NCBI RefSeq assembly: GCF_000212695.1
Contig: NC_015514.1
Coordinates: 2,170,001-2,234,000 of the forward strand
Reading direction: 5' to 3'
DNA: 64,000 bases
Source: Cellulomonas fimi ATCC 484
GTDB lineage: Bacteria; Actinomycetota; Actinomycetes; Actinomycetales; Cellulomonadaceae
Below the pieces are notes generated by a model. It was not told the DNA's origin, did not search any database, and saw nothing but the letters and a program-made list of their open reading frames with translations. Position numbers and translations under genes: made by a program. Below, one piece after another: positions 31,716 through 39,407 of the stretch (the stretch's first letter is position 1; each line of letters starts with the position of its first letter).

Positions 31716-32516
31716 TCAGCGGCCCGGGACGGGCACCAGCGGGTTCTTGCCGGGAACGGCACCCGGCAGGGCCGGGACCGGTGCGGCCGGGTCGACGGGC
31801 TGTGCGGCGGCGAGCGCGTCGGGCAGCACGTAGGTCTGCCCGGTGATGACGAGCTCGAGGTCGCCGTCAGCAGTCGCGGGCTTGCCGCCGCCCGCCTCGG
31901 CCGCCTTCTGGGACGTGCCGAGCAGCCCGCCGACGTACATCAGTCGCGGCGTCCCGGCCTGCAGGTCGGCGACGAACGCGAGCACGTTGTCGTAGGTGCC
32001 GAGGACCGTGATCGAGAACGGGATGGCCGTGAAGCTCGGCGGCGTCGCCGGCGCTGCGGTCGTCGTCCCAGCACCTGCTTCGGCGGCCTGCTCGGCGTCC
32101 GTGCCGGTGGGCTCCTCCCCTTCGGTCGTCGTCGGCTCGGGGGCAGCAGGCTGCTGGACGACCACGGTCACGAGCTCGGGGGTACCGGGGCTCACCGCGG
32201 TGATCGTGACCGAGTGCGCGGTTGCGATCGCGTCGAGCTCGCGGACGTAGGCGGCGAGCTCGGCGTCGGCGGGGATCTGCGTGCGGATGCTCTCGAGCTG
32301 GGCCCGGTACTCGGGCAGCTTCTCGAAGTCGGCCGCGAGCTTGGCGACCCGCATCTCGAGCAGGTCGTTGAACGTGTTCGTCTGCTCGACCTCGTCCCGC
32401 ACCTCGGCGGCCGCGGCGAGCGTCGGGGAGATCGCGAAGAACCAGGCGGCCGCGGCGAGGACGAGCGCGACGAAGACGGTGCCGCCGATCCAGGTGCTCT
32501 TCTTGGCGCCACTCAT
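31716..32516 (-). CDS. pilO: Type IV pilus inner-membrane assembly protein PilO
   Basis: 266 residues. A short cytoplasmic N-terminus and one transmembrane helix (about residues 10-30) are followed by a coiled-coil stretch (about 35-80, with LLEMRVAKLAADFEKLPEYR) and a ferredoxin-like extracytoplasmic domain. An acidic Glu/Thr/Ala-rich linker (about 125-160) interrupts that domain. PilO pairs with PilN to form the alignment complex that links PilM to the pilus machine. The ATG at 32516 is preferred over a GTG at 32528 because it follows GAGGG and the pilN stop by 1 nt. It is last gene of pilMNO. Sequence conservation in PilO is low, so order and topology carry the call. Confidence 0.85.
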   Translation of the reverse strand: MSGAKKSTWIGGTVFVALVLAAAAWFFAISPTLAAAAEVRDEVEQTNTFNDLLEMRVAKLAADFEKLPEYRAQLESIRTQIPADAELAAYVRELDAIATAHSVTITAVSPGTPELVTVVVQQPAAPEPTTTEGEEPTGTDAEQAAEAGAGTTTAAPATPPSFTAIPFSITVLGTYDNVLAFVADLQAGTPRLMYVGGLLGTSQKAAEAGGGKPATADGDLELVITGQTYVLPDALAAAQPVDPAAPVPALPGAVPGKNPLVPVPGR

Positions 32517-32517
32517 G

Positions 32518-33225
32518 TCAGCCCTCACCCTCGGTCGCGTCGAAGCGGTGCGAGAAAGCCGCCTCGGTGAACTGCACGGTCGCCGTCACGGTGTAGTAGG
32601 TGCCCGACTCGTCGTCGGTCACCATCACCGAGGAGACCCACGGGTCGGAGAAGCCGGGGACCGACTCGAGTCCGTCGAGCCACGCGGCCGAGTCCGGCAC
32701 GGTCACGGAGCGGGCGGTGAACATGATCTGCCCGGCGCTGGGGGCCTGCAGCGGGTCGGCGGGCGCGACGGGCGTCGCGGTCGGCTCGTTGCTGGTGACC
32801 GTGAACGTGTCGATGCTGACGCCGGCCGGCAGCACGGCCGCGAGCGCGTCGACGTACGGCTTCCACAGCACGTCGGCGCCCATGCCGACGGTGCGGGCGA
32901 GGGTCGCCTGGTCGAGCGCATCGAGGACCTCCGGGACCTCGGCGTACTTCGCCTGCTCCTGCTCCAGACGCGTCGTCTCGGCCTGCGCGTCCGCGAGCTC
33001 GGTCGCGGCCGCCGCCGCGGAGATGAGGGCGAAGCCGAACCCCCCGACGCACGCCACGACGGTGAGGACGAGGCTGATGACGAGCCACCGCTTCGTCGTG
33101 CGCAGGCCGCGAGCGGCGCGCACCTCGGGCGGCAGCAGGTTCACCTGGGGCAACGTGCCGCTCAGAGCCGTGGGGGCGCTCCCGCCCGAGCGGGTGCGCG
33201 GCTTCTTCTCGAGGACGGTGCTCAT
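32518..33225 (-). CDS. pilN: Type IV pilus assembly protein PilN
   Basis: 235 residues. The cytoplasmic N-terminus contains the conserved PilM-binding motif VNLLPPEVR (near residue 27). A transmembrane helix (about 43-65) and a coiled-coil segment with a soluble extracytoplasmic domain follow. PilN docks onto PilM through the NLLP motif and pairs with PilO. The start ATG at 33225 overlaps the pilM stop (ATGA), and the gene ends 1 nt before the pilO start. Position and motif together make this firm. Confidence 0.92.
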   Translation of the reverse strand: MSTVLEKKPRTRSGGSAPTALSGTLPQVNLLPPEVRAARGLRTTKRWLVISLVLTVVACVGGFGFALISAAAAATELADAQAETTRLEQEQAKYAEVPEVLDALDQATLARTVGMGADVLWKPYVDALAAVLPAGVSIDTFTVTSNEPTATPVAPADPLQAPSAGQIMFTARSVTVPDSAAWLDGLESVPGFSDPWVSSVMVTDDESGTYYTVTATVQFTEAAFSHRFDATEGEG

Positions 33226-34286
33226 GCGGCAACTCCATAGGCCAGGCCCACGGGGAGCGCGACGAACGACTCGTGCCCGTTGAGCGACTCGCGGGAGAAG
33301 GACTTCGCGGCCCGCAGCCCCAGCAGCGGGTCGCCCATCGTGACGGGTAGGCGGCTCGCGCTCGACAGGTACTGCCCGAGCCCGGCCAGCTGGGCGCCGC
33401 CGCCCGAGAGCACCACGCCGTCGATGCCGGCGCCCTGGTTGTTGCTCGCGTAGTAGACGAACGTGTTGCGTACGGACTCCACCAGGGTCCGCACCACGGC
33501 CCCGACCGCGTCCGCGGCCTCCTGCCGGTCGCGGCCGACGGCGAACCCGACGCCGACCTCGCGCTTGACCATCTCGGCCTCGGCGGCGGCGATGCCCATG
33601 GCGCTGGCGACGGCGTTGGTGATGTTCTGCCCGCCGGTCGGCAGCGAGCGTACGAGACGCGGCGTGCCCTGCGCGGAGATCACGACGGTCGTGATCGTCG
33701 CACCGATGTCGACGAACGCCGCGGTCGAGCGCGCGAGGTCCCCACGGGCCAGGGCCCGGTGCAGCGCGAAGGCGTTGAGGTCGACCATGGTGGGCCGCAG
33801 GCCCGCACCCTCGACCGCGAGGACGTTCGCGGTGACGGTGTCGCGCTGGGCGGCGACGAGCATGCCGTGCACCTGACGGCCCTGTGGCGAGTCGTACTCC
33901 GCCGTCGGGTAGTAGTCGAGCAACGCGTCGTCCGTCGACATCGGCAGCATCTCGTGCACCTGGAAGGGCAGCGACGCCTTGATCTGCGCGAGCGGCATCC
34001 ACGGCAGATCGAGCTCACGGACGATGACGCGCTGGTTGCCGACGCCGATGACGACGTCCTTCGACTCGAACTTCGCCTGCGCCCACAGCTGGCGCAGGGC
34101 GGTCGAGACGGTCTCGGGGTGCACCACCTCGCCGTCGCGGACGGCGCCGAGCGGCAGCTGCACCTGTCCGAACCTGACGAGCGTGGGCGGGTTCTTCCCG
34201 GTCGGGCCACCGCTGCCGAACTCGATCTCGGCGGCACGGACGCAGGACGAACCGATGTCGAGCCCGATGACACGTGTGGTGGCCAC
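33222..34286 (-). CDS. pilM: Type IV pilus actin-like assembly ATPase PilM
   Basis: 354 residues. It is a cytosolic actin/FtsA-fold protein. Seen: the first phosphate loop VIGLDIGSSCVRAAEIE (residues 6-22), a second in VDIGATITTVVIS (near 195), SLPTGGQNITNAVA, and VVLSGGGAQLAGLGQYL (near 297). It binds PilN. The start is a GTG at 34286. The gene opens the pilMNO operon, whose pilus-type promoter lies 38-65 nt upstream. Confidence 0.94.
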   Translation of the reverse strand: MATTRVIGLDIGSSCVRAAEIEFGSGGPTGKNPPTLVRFGQVQLPLGAVRDGEVVHPETVSTALRQLWAQAKFESKDVVIGVGNQRVIVRELDLPWMPLAQIKASLPFQVHEMLPMSTDDALLDYYPTAEYDSPQGRQVHGMLVAAQRDTVTANVLAVEGAGLRPTMVDLNAFALHRALARGDLARSTAAFVDIGATITTVVISAQGTPRLVRSLPTGGQNITNAVASAMGIAAAEAEMVKREVGVGFAVGRDRQEAADAVGAVVRTLVESVRNTFVYYASNNQGAGIDGVVLSGGGAQLAGLGQYLSSASRLPVTMGDPLLGLRAAKSFSRESLNGHESFVALPVGLAYGVAA

Positions 34287-34323
34287 GAGGGTCCTTCCGG
34301 GAAAGGCGACGATTCCTCCCTGC

Positions 34324-34351
34324 TATCGGTCCCGGCAGGTCCCGACTTGAG
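34324..34351 (-). promoter_or_regulatory. Sigma-28-like promoter of pilMNO
   Basis: CTCAA (34347-34351), a 16-nt spacer starting GTCGGG, and ACCGATA (34324-34330). Spacing is identical in all members of this promoter set. The predicted leader to the pilM start is about 30 nt. Confidence 0.7.
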
Positions 34352-34383
34352 CGGTTGACCACGGCCTGTTCGGCCGTGCGACC

Positions 34384-35193
34384 TCAGAAGACGCCGAGGT
34401 AGGCCGACCACACCGTCTCGCCGGCGATGATGCCGATCCACGCGCCGAGGATCATCCACGGCCCGTACGGGATGCGCGTCTTGCGGCCGGCGCGGCCGGC
34501 CACCACCAGGGCGATCGAGAACACGCCACCGACGAGGTACCCGGAGAACCAGCCGACGGCCACCGACCCCCACCCGCACCAGCCGAGGTAGAGACCGAGC
34601 ACACCGGCGAGCTTGACGTCGCCGAAGCCGGTTCCGGGCGGGTACACCCGCCAGACGACGAAGTAGCCCGCGAGAAGGATGCCGCCACCGGCGAGCGCCC
34701 GCCCGAACGACGCCCAGTCGGCGTCGCCTCCCGGGTTCGCCGCGGCAAGAGCGAGCAGGGCGGTGCTCACCAGGTATGACGGCAGGACGATGACGTCGGG
34801 CAGCCGGCGCACGTCGATGTCGATCAGGGTGAGCGCCACGCTGATCGCCACGAGGTACAGCAGCGCGGGCAGGACCCACGCCGGGCCGGTCCACCAGGCC
34901 ACGCCCGCGAACAGCAGACCCGTCGCGAGCTCGACGGCGGGATAGCGCGCGGAGATGGGCGCTGCGCAGTCCCGGCACCGGCCGCGCAGCAGGAGCCACG
35001 AGACCACCGGCACGTTGTCGCCACCACGGATCCGGTGGCCGCACCGCGGGCAGGCGCTCGGCGGGTGCACCACCGACTCGCCGCGCGGCACGCGCCAGAC
35101 GACGACGTTGAGGAACGACCCGACGAGCAGCCCGAACAGCCCGACGACGACCGGCAGCGCCGGACGCAGGATCTCGAGCTCGCCGACCGTCAT
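34384..35193 (-). CDS. pilD: Prepilin peptidase / N-methyltransferase (A24)
   Basis: 269 residues, a polytopic membrane enzyme that cleaves the short leader of type IV prepilins and methylates the new N-terminus. Seen: the N-terminal methyltransferase signature with SFLNVVVWRVPRGES and the Cys pairs CPRCG...CRDC (near residues 48 and 74). The aspartyl protease residues are in LTLIDIDVRRLPD (near 125) and GFGDVKLAGVLG (near 190). It lies 15 nt downstream of the last minor pilin-like gene. All five prepilins here have the Gly/Glu+5 site it needs. Confidence 0.94.
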   Translation of the reverse strand: MTVGELEILRPALPVVVGLFGLLVGSFLNVVVWRVPRGESVVHPPSACPRCGHRIRGGDNVPVVSWLLLRGRCRDCAAPISARYPAVELATGLLFAGVAWWTGPAWVLPALLYLVAISVALTLIDIDVRRLPDVIVLPSYLVSTALLALAAANPGGDADWASFGRALAGGGILLAGYFVVWRVYPPGTGFGDVKLAGVLGLYLGWCGWGSVAVGWFSGYLVGGVFSIALVVAGRAGRKTRIPYGPWMILGAWIGIIAGETVWSAYLGVF

Positions 35194-35208
35194 GCGGGCA
35201 CTCCGACG

Positions 35209-36747
35209 TCAGGCGTTCTCACGCTTGTACAGGATCTCGAGGTTGTAGTACTCCACCGAGGAGGTCGCCGACTGCACGCCCCACACCGGGAGCGGCTGGT
35301 AGTACATCTCGAGGCGGTTGTCGATCGTAGCCGTGCCGCCCGCGTAGATCTGGCCGTAGTGCTCGGTGTTGTTCGCCTTGCGGATGCTGCACGGCGAGTA
35401 CATGAGGACGTCGACGGTGTTCTGCACGGTCACCTGGTTGTCGAGCGAGATCCCGTCACCGCAGCTTCCCGGCGCCGAGACGGAGTCGTACGGCTGGATG
35501 AGGTAGAGGTTCCGGTGGATGCTGGTGGTCGCGTAGATCTGCGTCTGGTTGGAGAACGTCATCCCGCCCTTGGCGAAGATCGCGAGGTTGTCGTTGATCG
35601 CCACGTCGACGCCCTGCAGGGTCACCTTGTCGGTGCACGTCGAGACGAGGATCGTGGGTCCCGTGAGCTTCCACGCGTTGGCGTACATCCACGCGCCGAC
35701 GCCGTCCGCCTTCCCGTTGAGGCTCTTCGACTTGCCGTCGCGCCCGACGAGGTTGGGCCCGTTGTACCACCCGCAGGCGAACCCGGTGCGGGGGAAGGTG
35801 ACCACCGTGGTGTAGCCGTTGGCGGCCCACTCCGACTGCGTCGTCGCGTTCCAGTTGAGGATCGGGAACGTCGCGGTCGCCGGTGCCGGGACGGACTGCC
35901 CGCCGACGCACTTGCCGGAGGTGCTGCACACGTTGCCGGAGACCGTGCCCGACGCGCGGGCCTGCTGACCGAGCTTCGCCGGGCCGAGCGAGATGTTGCC
36001 GCTCGACACCAGCGCACGACCGTTGATCGTGACGCCCGGGTTGGTCGCGGTGATCCCCGTCCGGGCGTGCGCGTCCACCTCGATCGTGCACGTGTTCTCG
36101 AGCCGGATCTGTCCCTGCGCGATGAGCGAGCCGAAGAAGTGCTGGTTGTTCGAGCAGTACACGTCACCGTTGGTGTAGACGTCGGCGTCGGGCTGGCCGT
36201 TCTGGCCGTAGATGTTCGCCTGGTTCGCGAGCCGGACGCCCGCGTTGCCGAAGATCGCCTTGTCGAGGTCGTTGCCGAACGACGGGTTGAGCCGCACGAG
36301 GGTCTCCACGGTCCGCTCTGCGGGCTGCGTGCCGACGATCGGACCCGTGTCCGCGGTCGTGCGGATCGCCGCCTGCGCCAGACGCGTCGTGGCGAGCGAT
36401 CCGCAGGGCACCTCGGCGCCCGCGGCGTCGTAGTACGTGACCGTCGCGGTGCGGTCGACGGAGTCGGCCGCGAGCGTGAACGAGTCCGTGAGCTGCCCGC
36501 ACGGCAGCGACGCGGGCGCGGTCGCCTGGATCGACGCGATGAGCTTGTCGACGCGTGCCTCGGCAGCCGCGACTGCGACCGACCGGGCACGATCGCGCCC
36601 TGTGGCGCGCGTCTCGTAGACCGCGACCGCGACGATCGCGAGCGCGAGCATGCCGACGAGCATCGCGACGGACACGGCGGCGACGATGGCGACACCGTCG
36701 TCCTGCCGCGCGCGCTCACGCAGGCGGTGCAGTCCTCGACCGGACAC
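35209..36747 (-). CDS. Large PilX-like pilus protein, set 2
   Basis: 512 residues. A short basic N-terminus (GTG at 36747, behind GAGAGGAG) leads into one hydrophobic helix (GVAIVAAVSVAMLVGMLALA, from residue 19) without a Glu at +5. This is the layout of PilX/GspK-like pseudopilins. A large exported domain follows, rich in Gly/Asn/Thr. It has beta-helix-like repetition (IYGQNGQPDADVYTNGDVYC, then short alternating strands) and about ten Cys, probably in disulphides. It is third in the set after V-like and W-like prepilins. The larger gene at 39408-41354 holds the same position in set 1. Adhesive or tip function is a guess; no catalytic motif was seen. Confidence 0.75.
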   Translation of the reverse strand: MSGRGLHRLRERARQDDGVAIVAAVSVAMLVGMLALAIVAVAVYETRATGRDRARSVAVAAAEARVDKLIASIQATAPASLPCGQLTDSFTLAADSVDRTATVTYYDAAGAEVPCGSLATTRLAQAAIRTTADTGPIVGTQPAERTVETLVRLNPSFGNDLDKAIFGNAGVRLANQANIYGQNGQPDADVYTNGDVYCSNNQHFFGSLIAQGQIRLENTCTIEVDAHARTGITATNPGVTINGRALVSSGNISLGPAKLGQQARASGTVSGNVCSTSGKCVGGQSVPAPATATFPILNWNATTQSEWAANGYTTVVTFPRTGFACGWYNGPNLVGRDGKSKSLNGKADGVGAWMYANAWKLTGPTILVSTCTDKVTLQGVDVAINDNLAIFAKGGMTFSNQTQIYATTSIHRNLYLIQPYDSVSAPGSCGDGISLDNQVTVQNTVDVLMYSPCSIRKANNTEHYGQIYAGGTATIDNRLEMYYQPLPVWGVQSATSSVEYYNLEILYKRENA

Positions 36748-36758
36748 GTGGTCTCCTC

Positions 36759-37421
36759 TCACGCCGGCGGCACGGGGGTGCACTGACCGGAGTCGTAGCC
36801 GTAGCTGGTGTTGCGACCCGTGAGCGTGGAGTCCACGGCCACGTCCTTGCCGCTGCGCTCGTCGACGGCCACGACGTGCAGCTGGAGCGCACGCTCCTTG
36901 TACGGCGTGGCCGCGCCGAGCAGGGTGAACGGCGGGGCGGACGACGTCAGACGCAGGTCACGGGCGACGGTCGACCAGGCCGACACGACGCCACCCGTCT
37001 GCCAGTCCACCTCCCAGGACCGCATGCGCAGGATCGCGAGGCCCGCGCCCGTTCCGTCGTCGACGACCTGCCACTGCACGCACTTCTCGTCCCCGTTGGA
37101 CTGCGTGAAGATGCGCATGCACGTCCCGGCGTTGCTGCCGACCGCCTGGCAGGACGCGACGAAGCCGGGCTCGTTCGCGGGGCTGAAGAGCACGTTCCCC
37201 GAGCGCACCTGACGGTCGATGACGGCCACGGCCTGCCGCAGCTCGGTGACCGTCGCGGCCGACTGGCGCGCCTCGTCGGTGGTCCGCATGACGAGGATCG
37301 CGGCGGACGCGACCATGACCATGGCGATCGCGAACACGATCATCGAGACGAGCATCTCGGTGAGGGTCATGCCCTCCTCACGCGTGCGGGGGTCCCGCAC
37401 CTGACGCAGGACGTCACGCAT
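36759..37421 (-). CDS. Minor prepilin, PilW/PulJ-like, set 2
   Basis: 220 residues. The prepilin leader of 17 residues ends in EEG, and the mature protein begins MTLTEMLVSMIVFA with Glu at +5, a good PilD site. One hydrophobic helix (to about residue 40) precedes a beta-rich exported domain with four Cys. The ATG at 37421 overlaps the upstream V-like gene by 8 nt, and the PilX-like gene starts 11 nt after its stop. By position and size it corresponds to PulJ/PilW-type minor pilins, which help prime pilus assembly. Confidence 0.82.
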   Translation of the reverse strand: MRDVLRQVRDPRTREEGMTLTEMLVSMIVFAIAMVMVASAAILVMRTTDEARQSAATVTELRQAVAVIDRQVRSGNVLFSPANEPGFVASCQAVGSNAGTCMRIFTQSNGDEKCVQWQVVDDGTGAGLAILRMRSWEVDWQTGGVVSAWSTVARDLRLTSSAPPFTLLGAATPYKERALQLHVVAVDERSGKDVAVDSTLTGRNTSYGYDSGQCTPVPPA

Positions 37422-39276
37422 TGGCGGCCACCTTGTAGGTCGCCTGGGCGACGAGGCCGCCCAGGGTCGTGGAGACGCCGAACCGGCCGACCTCGACGCC
37501 GGAACGGTGCACGACGACCGTCAGGACGCTCGTGACGGCACCGCTGCCGCTGATCTTCGTGGTGCACGCGGCGGCCTTGCAGTCGGTGACGAGCGCCCCC
37601 GTCCGGCTCGCGCCGGACTGGGTGCGTTCGATGACCGGGCGCTGCACGGTGACGACGCCCTCGTAGGTCAGGGTGACGTCGCCGAAGGCGGCGGGGTAGC
37701 TCAGGGTGGTGGCGGGCACGGGCCACGACTGCGAGCCGGGGGCGCCCGCCGCCGCGGGCGTCGCGAACGTCGCGAGGTCGACCGTGGTGTACCCGGTGCC
37801 GTTCCAGACCTCGAGCGTGCCGCTTCGCGTGTACGACGGGGTCCGGGCGCCGAGGCCCTCCTCCGCGCGGGCGGACTCGGTGAGGCCGGTGACGCGGACC
37901 AGGCCCGCGCCGAACCCGGCGGGCACGCCGCTGGCGCCGGAGGTCGCACCGAGGACGACGTCGCCGAGCCGCCGGGTCGACGCTCCGTAGCTGCACCCGG
38001 TCAGGCCGGGTCCGGTGCCTGCGGTGCACGCCTCGGAGTTGGCGGAGGTCAGCTGGGCGGCGACGGCACGACCCGGCGTAGTCGTGCCGTCCACGGTCGC
38101 GACCGAGATGTCCCCGCCCGCACCCCACAGCGGTGTGTACGTGATGCCGGAGCTCTGCGTGCCGGGGTTGAGCGAGGATGCCGCGCAGGGGCGCAGCGCG
38201 CTCGCCGAGCCCGTCGACAGACCGGTTCCCGTCGTGCCCGTGCAGACCGCGGTGGACGCGCCGATCGCCGCCGCAGCGGTGCCCGAGCTCCCGCCGCCGA
38301 TGGTCGCGCCGAGCCGTCCCGCCGTGCCGGTGGTCTGCACCGTGCCCGTCGTGTACCCGGACGTGGTCCGCGACTGCGACTGCCCGGGCGTCGACGACGG
38401 ATCCGAGTCGACGGATGCGGCCGCCACGCCGCCAGGCATGCTCGTCGTCGTGGCGCCGTCGGTCTTCGCCGCGGTGACCGTCTGCGCGTCCGCGTTCGCC
38501 GACGCGGTCTGCTCGATGAGCAGCGTGGCGGCGTTGCTCGGGAGGCTGAGCTCGACCCGCTCGGCGCCGAAGCCGGCGATGGGCTGGGTCGAGTCGTCGG
38601 GGTTGGTCACCGTCAGGCCTGCGAGGACCTGTCCCGCCTGCGCCGTGAAGTACGACTGGCAGGGCGCCGCGAACGGGCTCTGCGCGGTCGACAGGCAGCC
38701 GGCCGGCGAGTACAGCACGGACTGCTCGGCGACGCGTCGCACACCCTTCGACGCGGTGCTCGACCACGACACGATCGCCGTCGCGGTGAACGACTGCTGC
38801 CCGGCCGAGGTCAGGGGCGCCTTCGTCACGTAGGTCGTGACCTTGTACGTGACCGCACCGACCACCTGGTTTTCGACCTGGCCGGACCCGACCCAGCCGC
38901 CGGCGGGGCGGTTGACGACGAGCGGCTCGTCGAACCCCGGCAGCACGGGCGTGGGCCGGAAGCGCGGCACGCCACCGACGGTCGAGACGAACTCGACGCC
39001 GGGCGAGACGGCCGAGCCGTCGGGCTGCGTCACGGTGTCGTAGGGCAGCGCACGCAGCCGCTCGAGGGCCTGCGTCGCCAGGCCCGTGGCGGTCTGCCGC
39101 TGCTTGGCGCGCGAGATGGTGCTGAGACTGGACACCACGAGAGCGAGCAGCGACGTCATCACCAGCAGGGTGATGAACATCGCGACGATGACCTCGACGA
39201 GGGTGAACCCCTCGTCGGCCGCTGCCCGCCTCCGGAGCAGTGCCTGCGTGTGCGAGCGGATGGTGGTGCCTCCCAT
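37414..39276 (-). CDS. Large minor prepilin, PilV-like, set 2
   Basis: 620 residues. The leader of 23 residues ends in DEG, and the mature start is FTLVEVIVAMFITLL with Glu at +5. A hydrophobic helix is followed by a very long Thr/Ser/Gly/Ala-rich exported region. The middle (about 300-420) is low complexity (TTGTVQTTGTAGRLG-like). The last 150 residues hold beta-rich domains. The ATG at 39276 lies about 30 nt after the predicted transcription start of the sigma-28-like promoter at 39315-39342; upstream GTG codons fall within or before the promoter and are rejected. Such a long V-type pilin suggests a passenger or adhesin domain displayed by the pilus (inference). Confidence 0.8.
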   Translation of the reverse strand: MGGTTIRSHTQALLRRRAAADEGFTLVEVIVAMFITLLVMTSLLALVVSSLSTISRAKQRQTATGLATQALERLRALPYDTVTQPDGSAVSPGVEFVSTVGGVPRFRPTPVLPGFDEPLVVNRPAGGWVGSGQVENQVVGAVTYKVTTYVTKAPLTSAGQQSFTATAIVSWSSTASKGVRRVAEQSVLYSPAGCLSTAQSPFAAPCQSYFTAQAGQVLAGLTVTNPDDSTQPIAGFGAERVELSLPSNAATLLIEQTASANADAQTVTAAKTDGATTTSMPGGVAAASVDSDPSSTPGQSQSRTTSGYTTGTVQTTGTAGRLGATIGGGSSGTAAAAIGASTAVCTGTTGTGLSTGSASALRPCAASSLNPGTQSSGITYTPLWGAGGDISVATVDGTTTPGRAVAAQLTSANSEACTAGTGPGLTGCSYGASTRRLGDVVLGATSGASGVPAGFGAGLVRVTGLTESARAEEGLGARTPSYTRSGTLEVWNGTGYTTVDLATFATPAAAGAPGSQSWPVPATTLSYPAAFGDVTLTYEGVVTVQRPVIERTQSGASRTGALVTDCKAAACTTKISGSGAVTSVLTVVVHRSGVEVGRFGVSTTLGGLVAQATYKVAANA

Positions 39277-39314
39277 GGTGCTGCCCGTCGCCGACGGGTC
39301 CGAGCTCACCGTCG

Positions 39315-39342
39315 TAACGGCACCCCGGTCGCCCGACTTGAA
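39315..39342 (-). promoter_or_regulatory. Sigma-28-like promoter of minor-pilin set 2
   Basis: TTCAA (39338-39342), a 16-nt spacer starting GTCGGGCGACC, and GCCGTTA (39315-39321). It has one change in each half from the consensus CTCAA-N16-GCCGATA. It sits about 40-65 nt upstream of the set 2 PilV-like start. Confidence 0.6.
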
Positions 39343-39407
39343 CGCCCCGGCGGGCGAAACGGGCGCCGGACAGGTGACGCCGGACGCGGCGCACGCCCGA
39401 CGCCACG

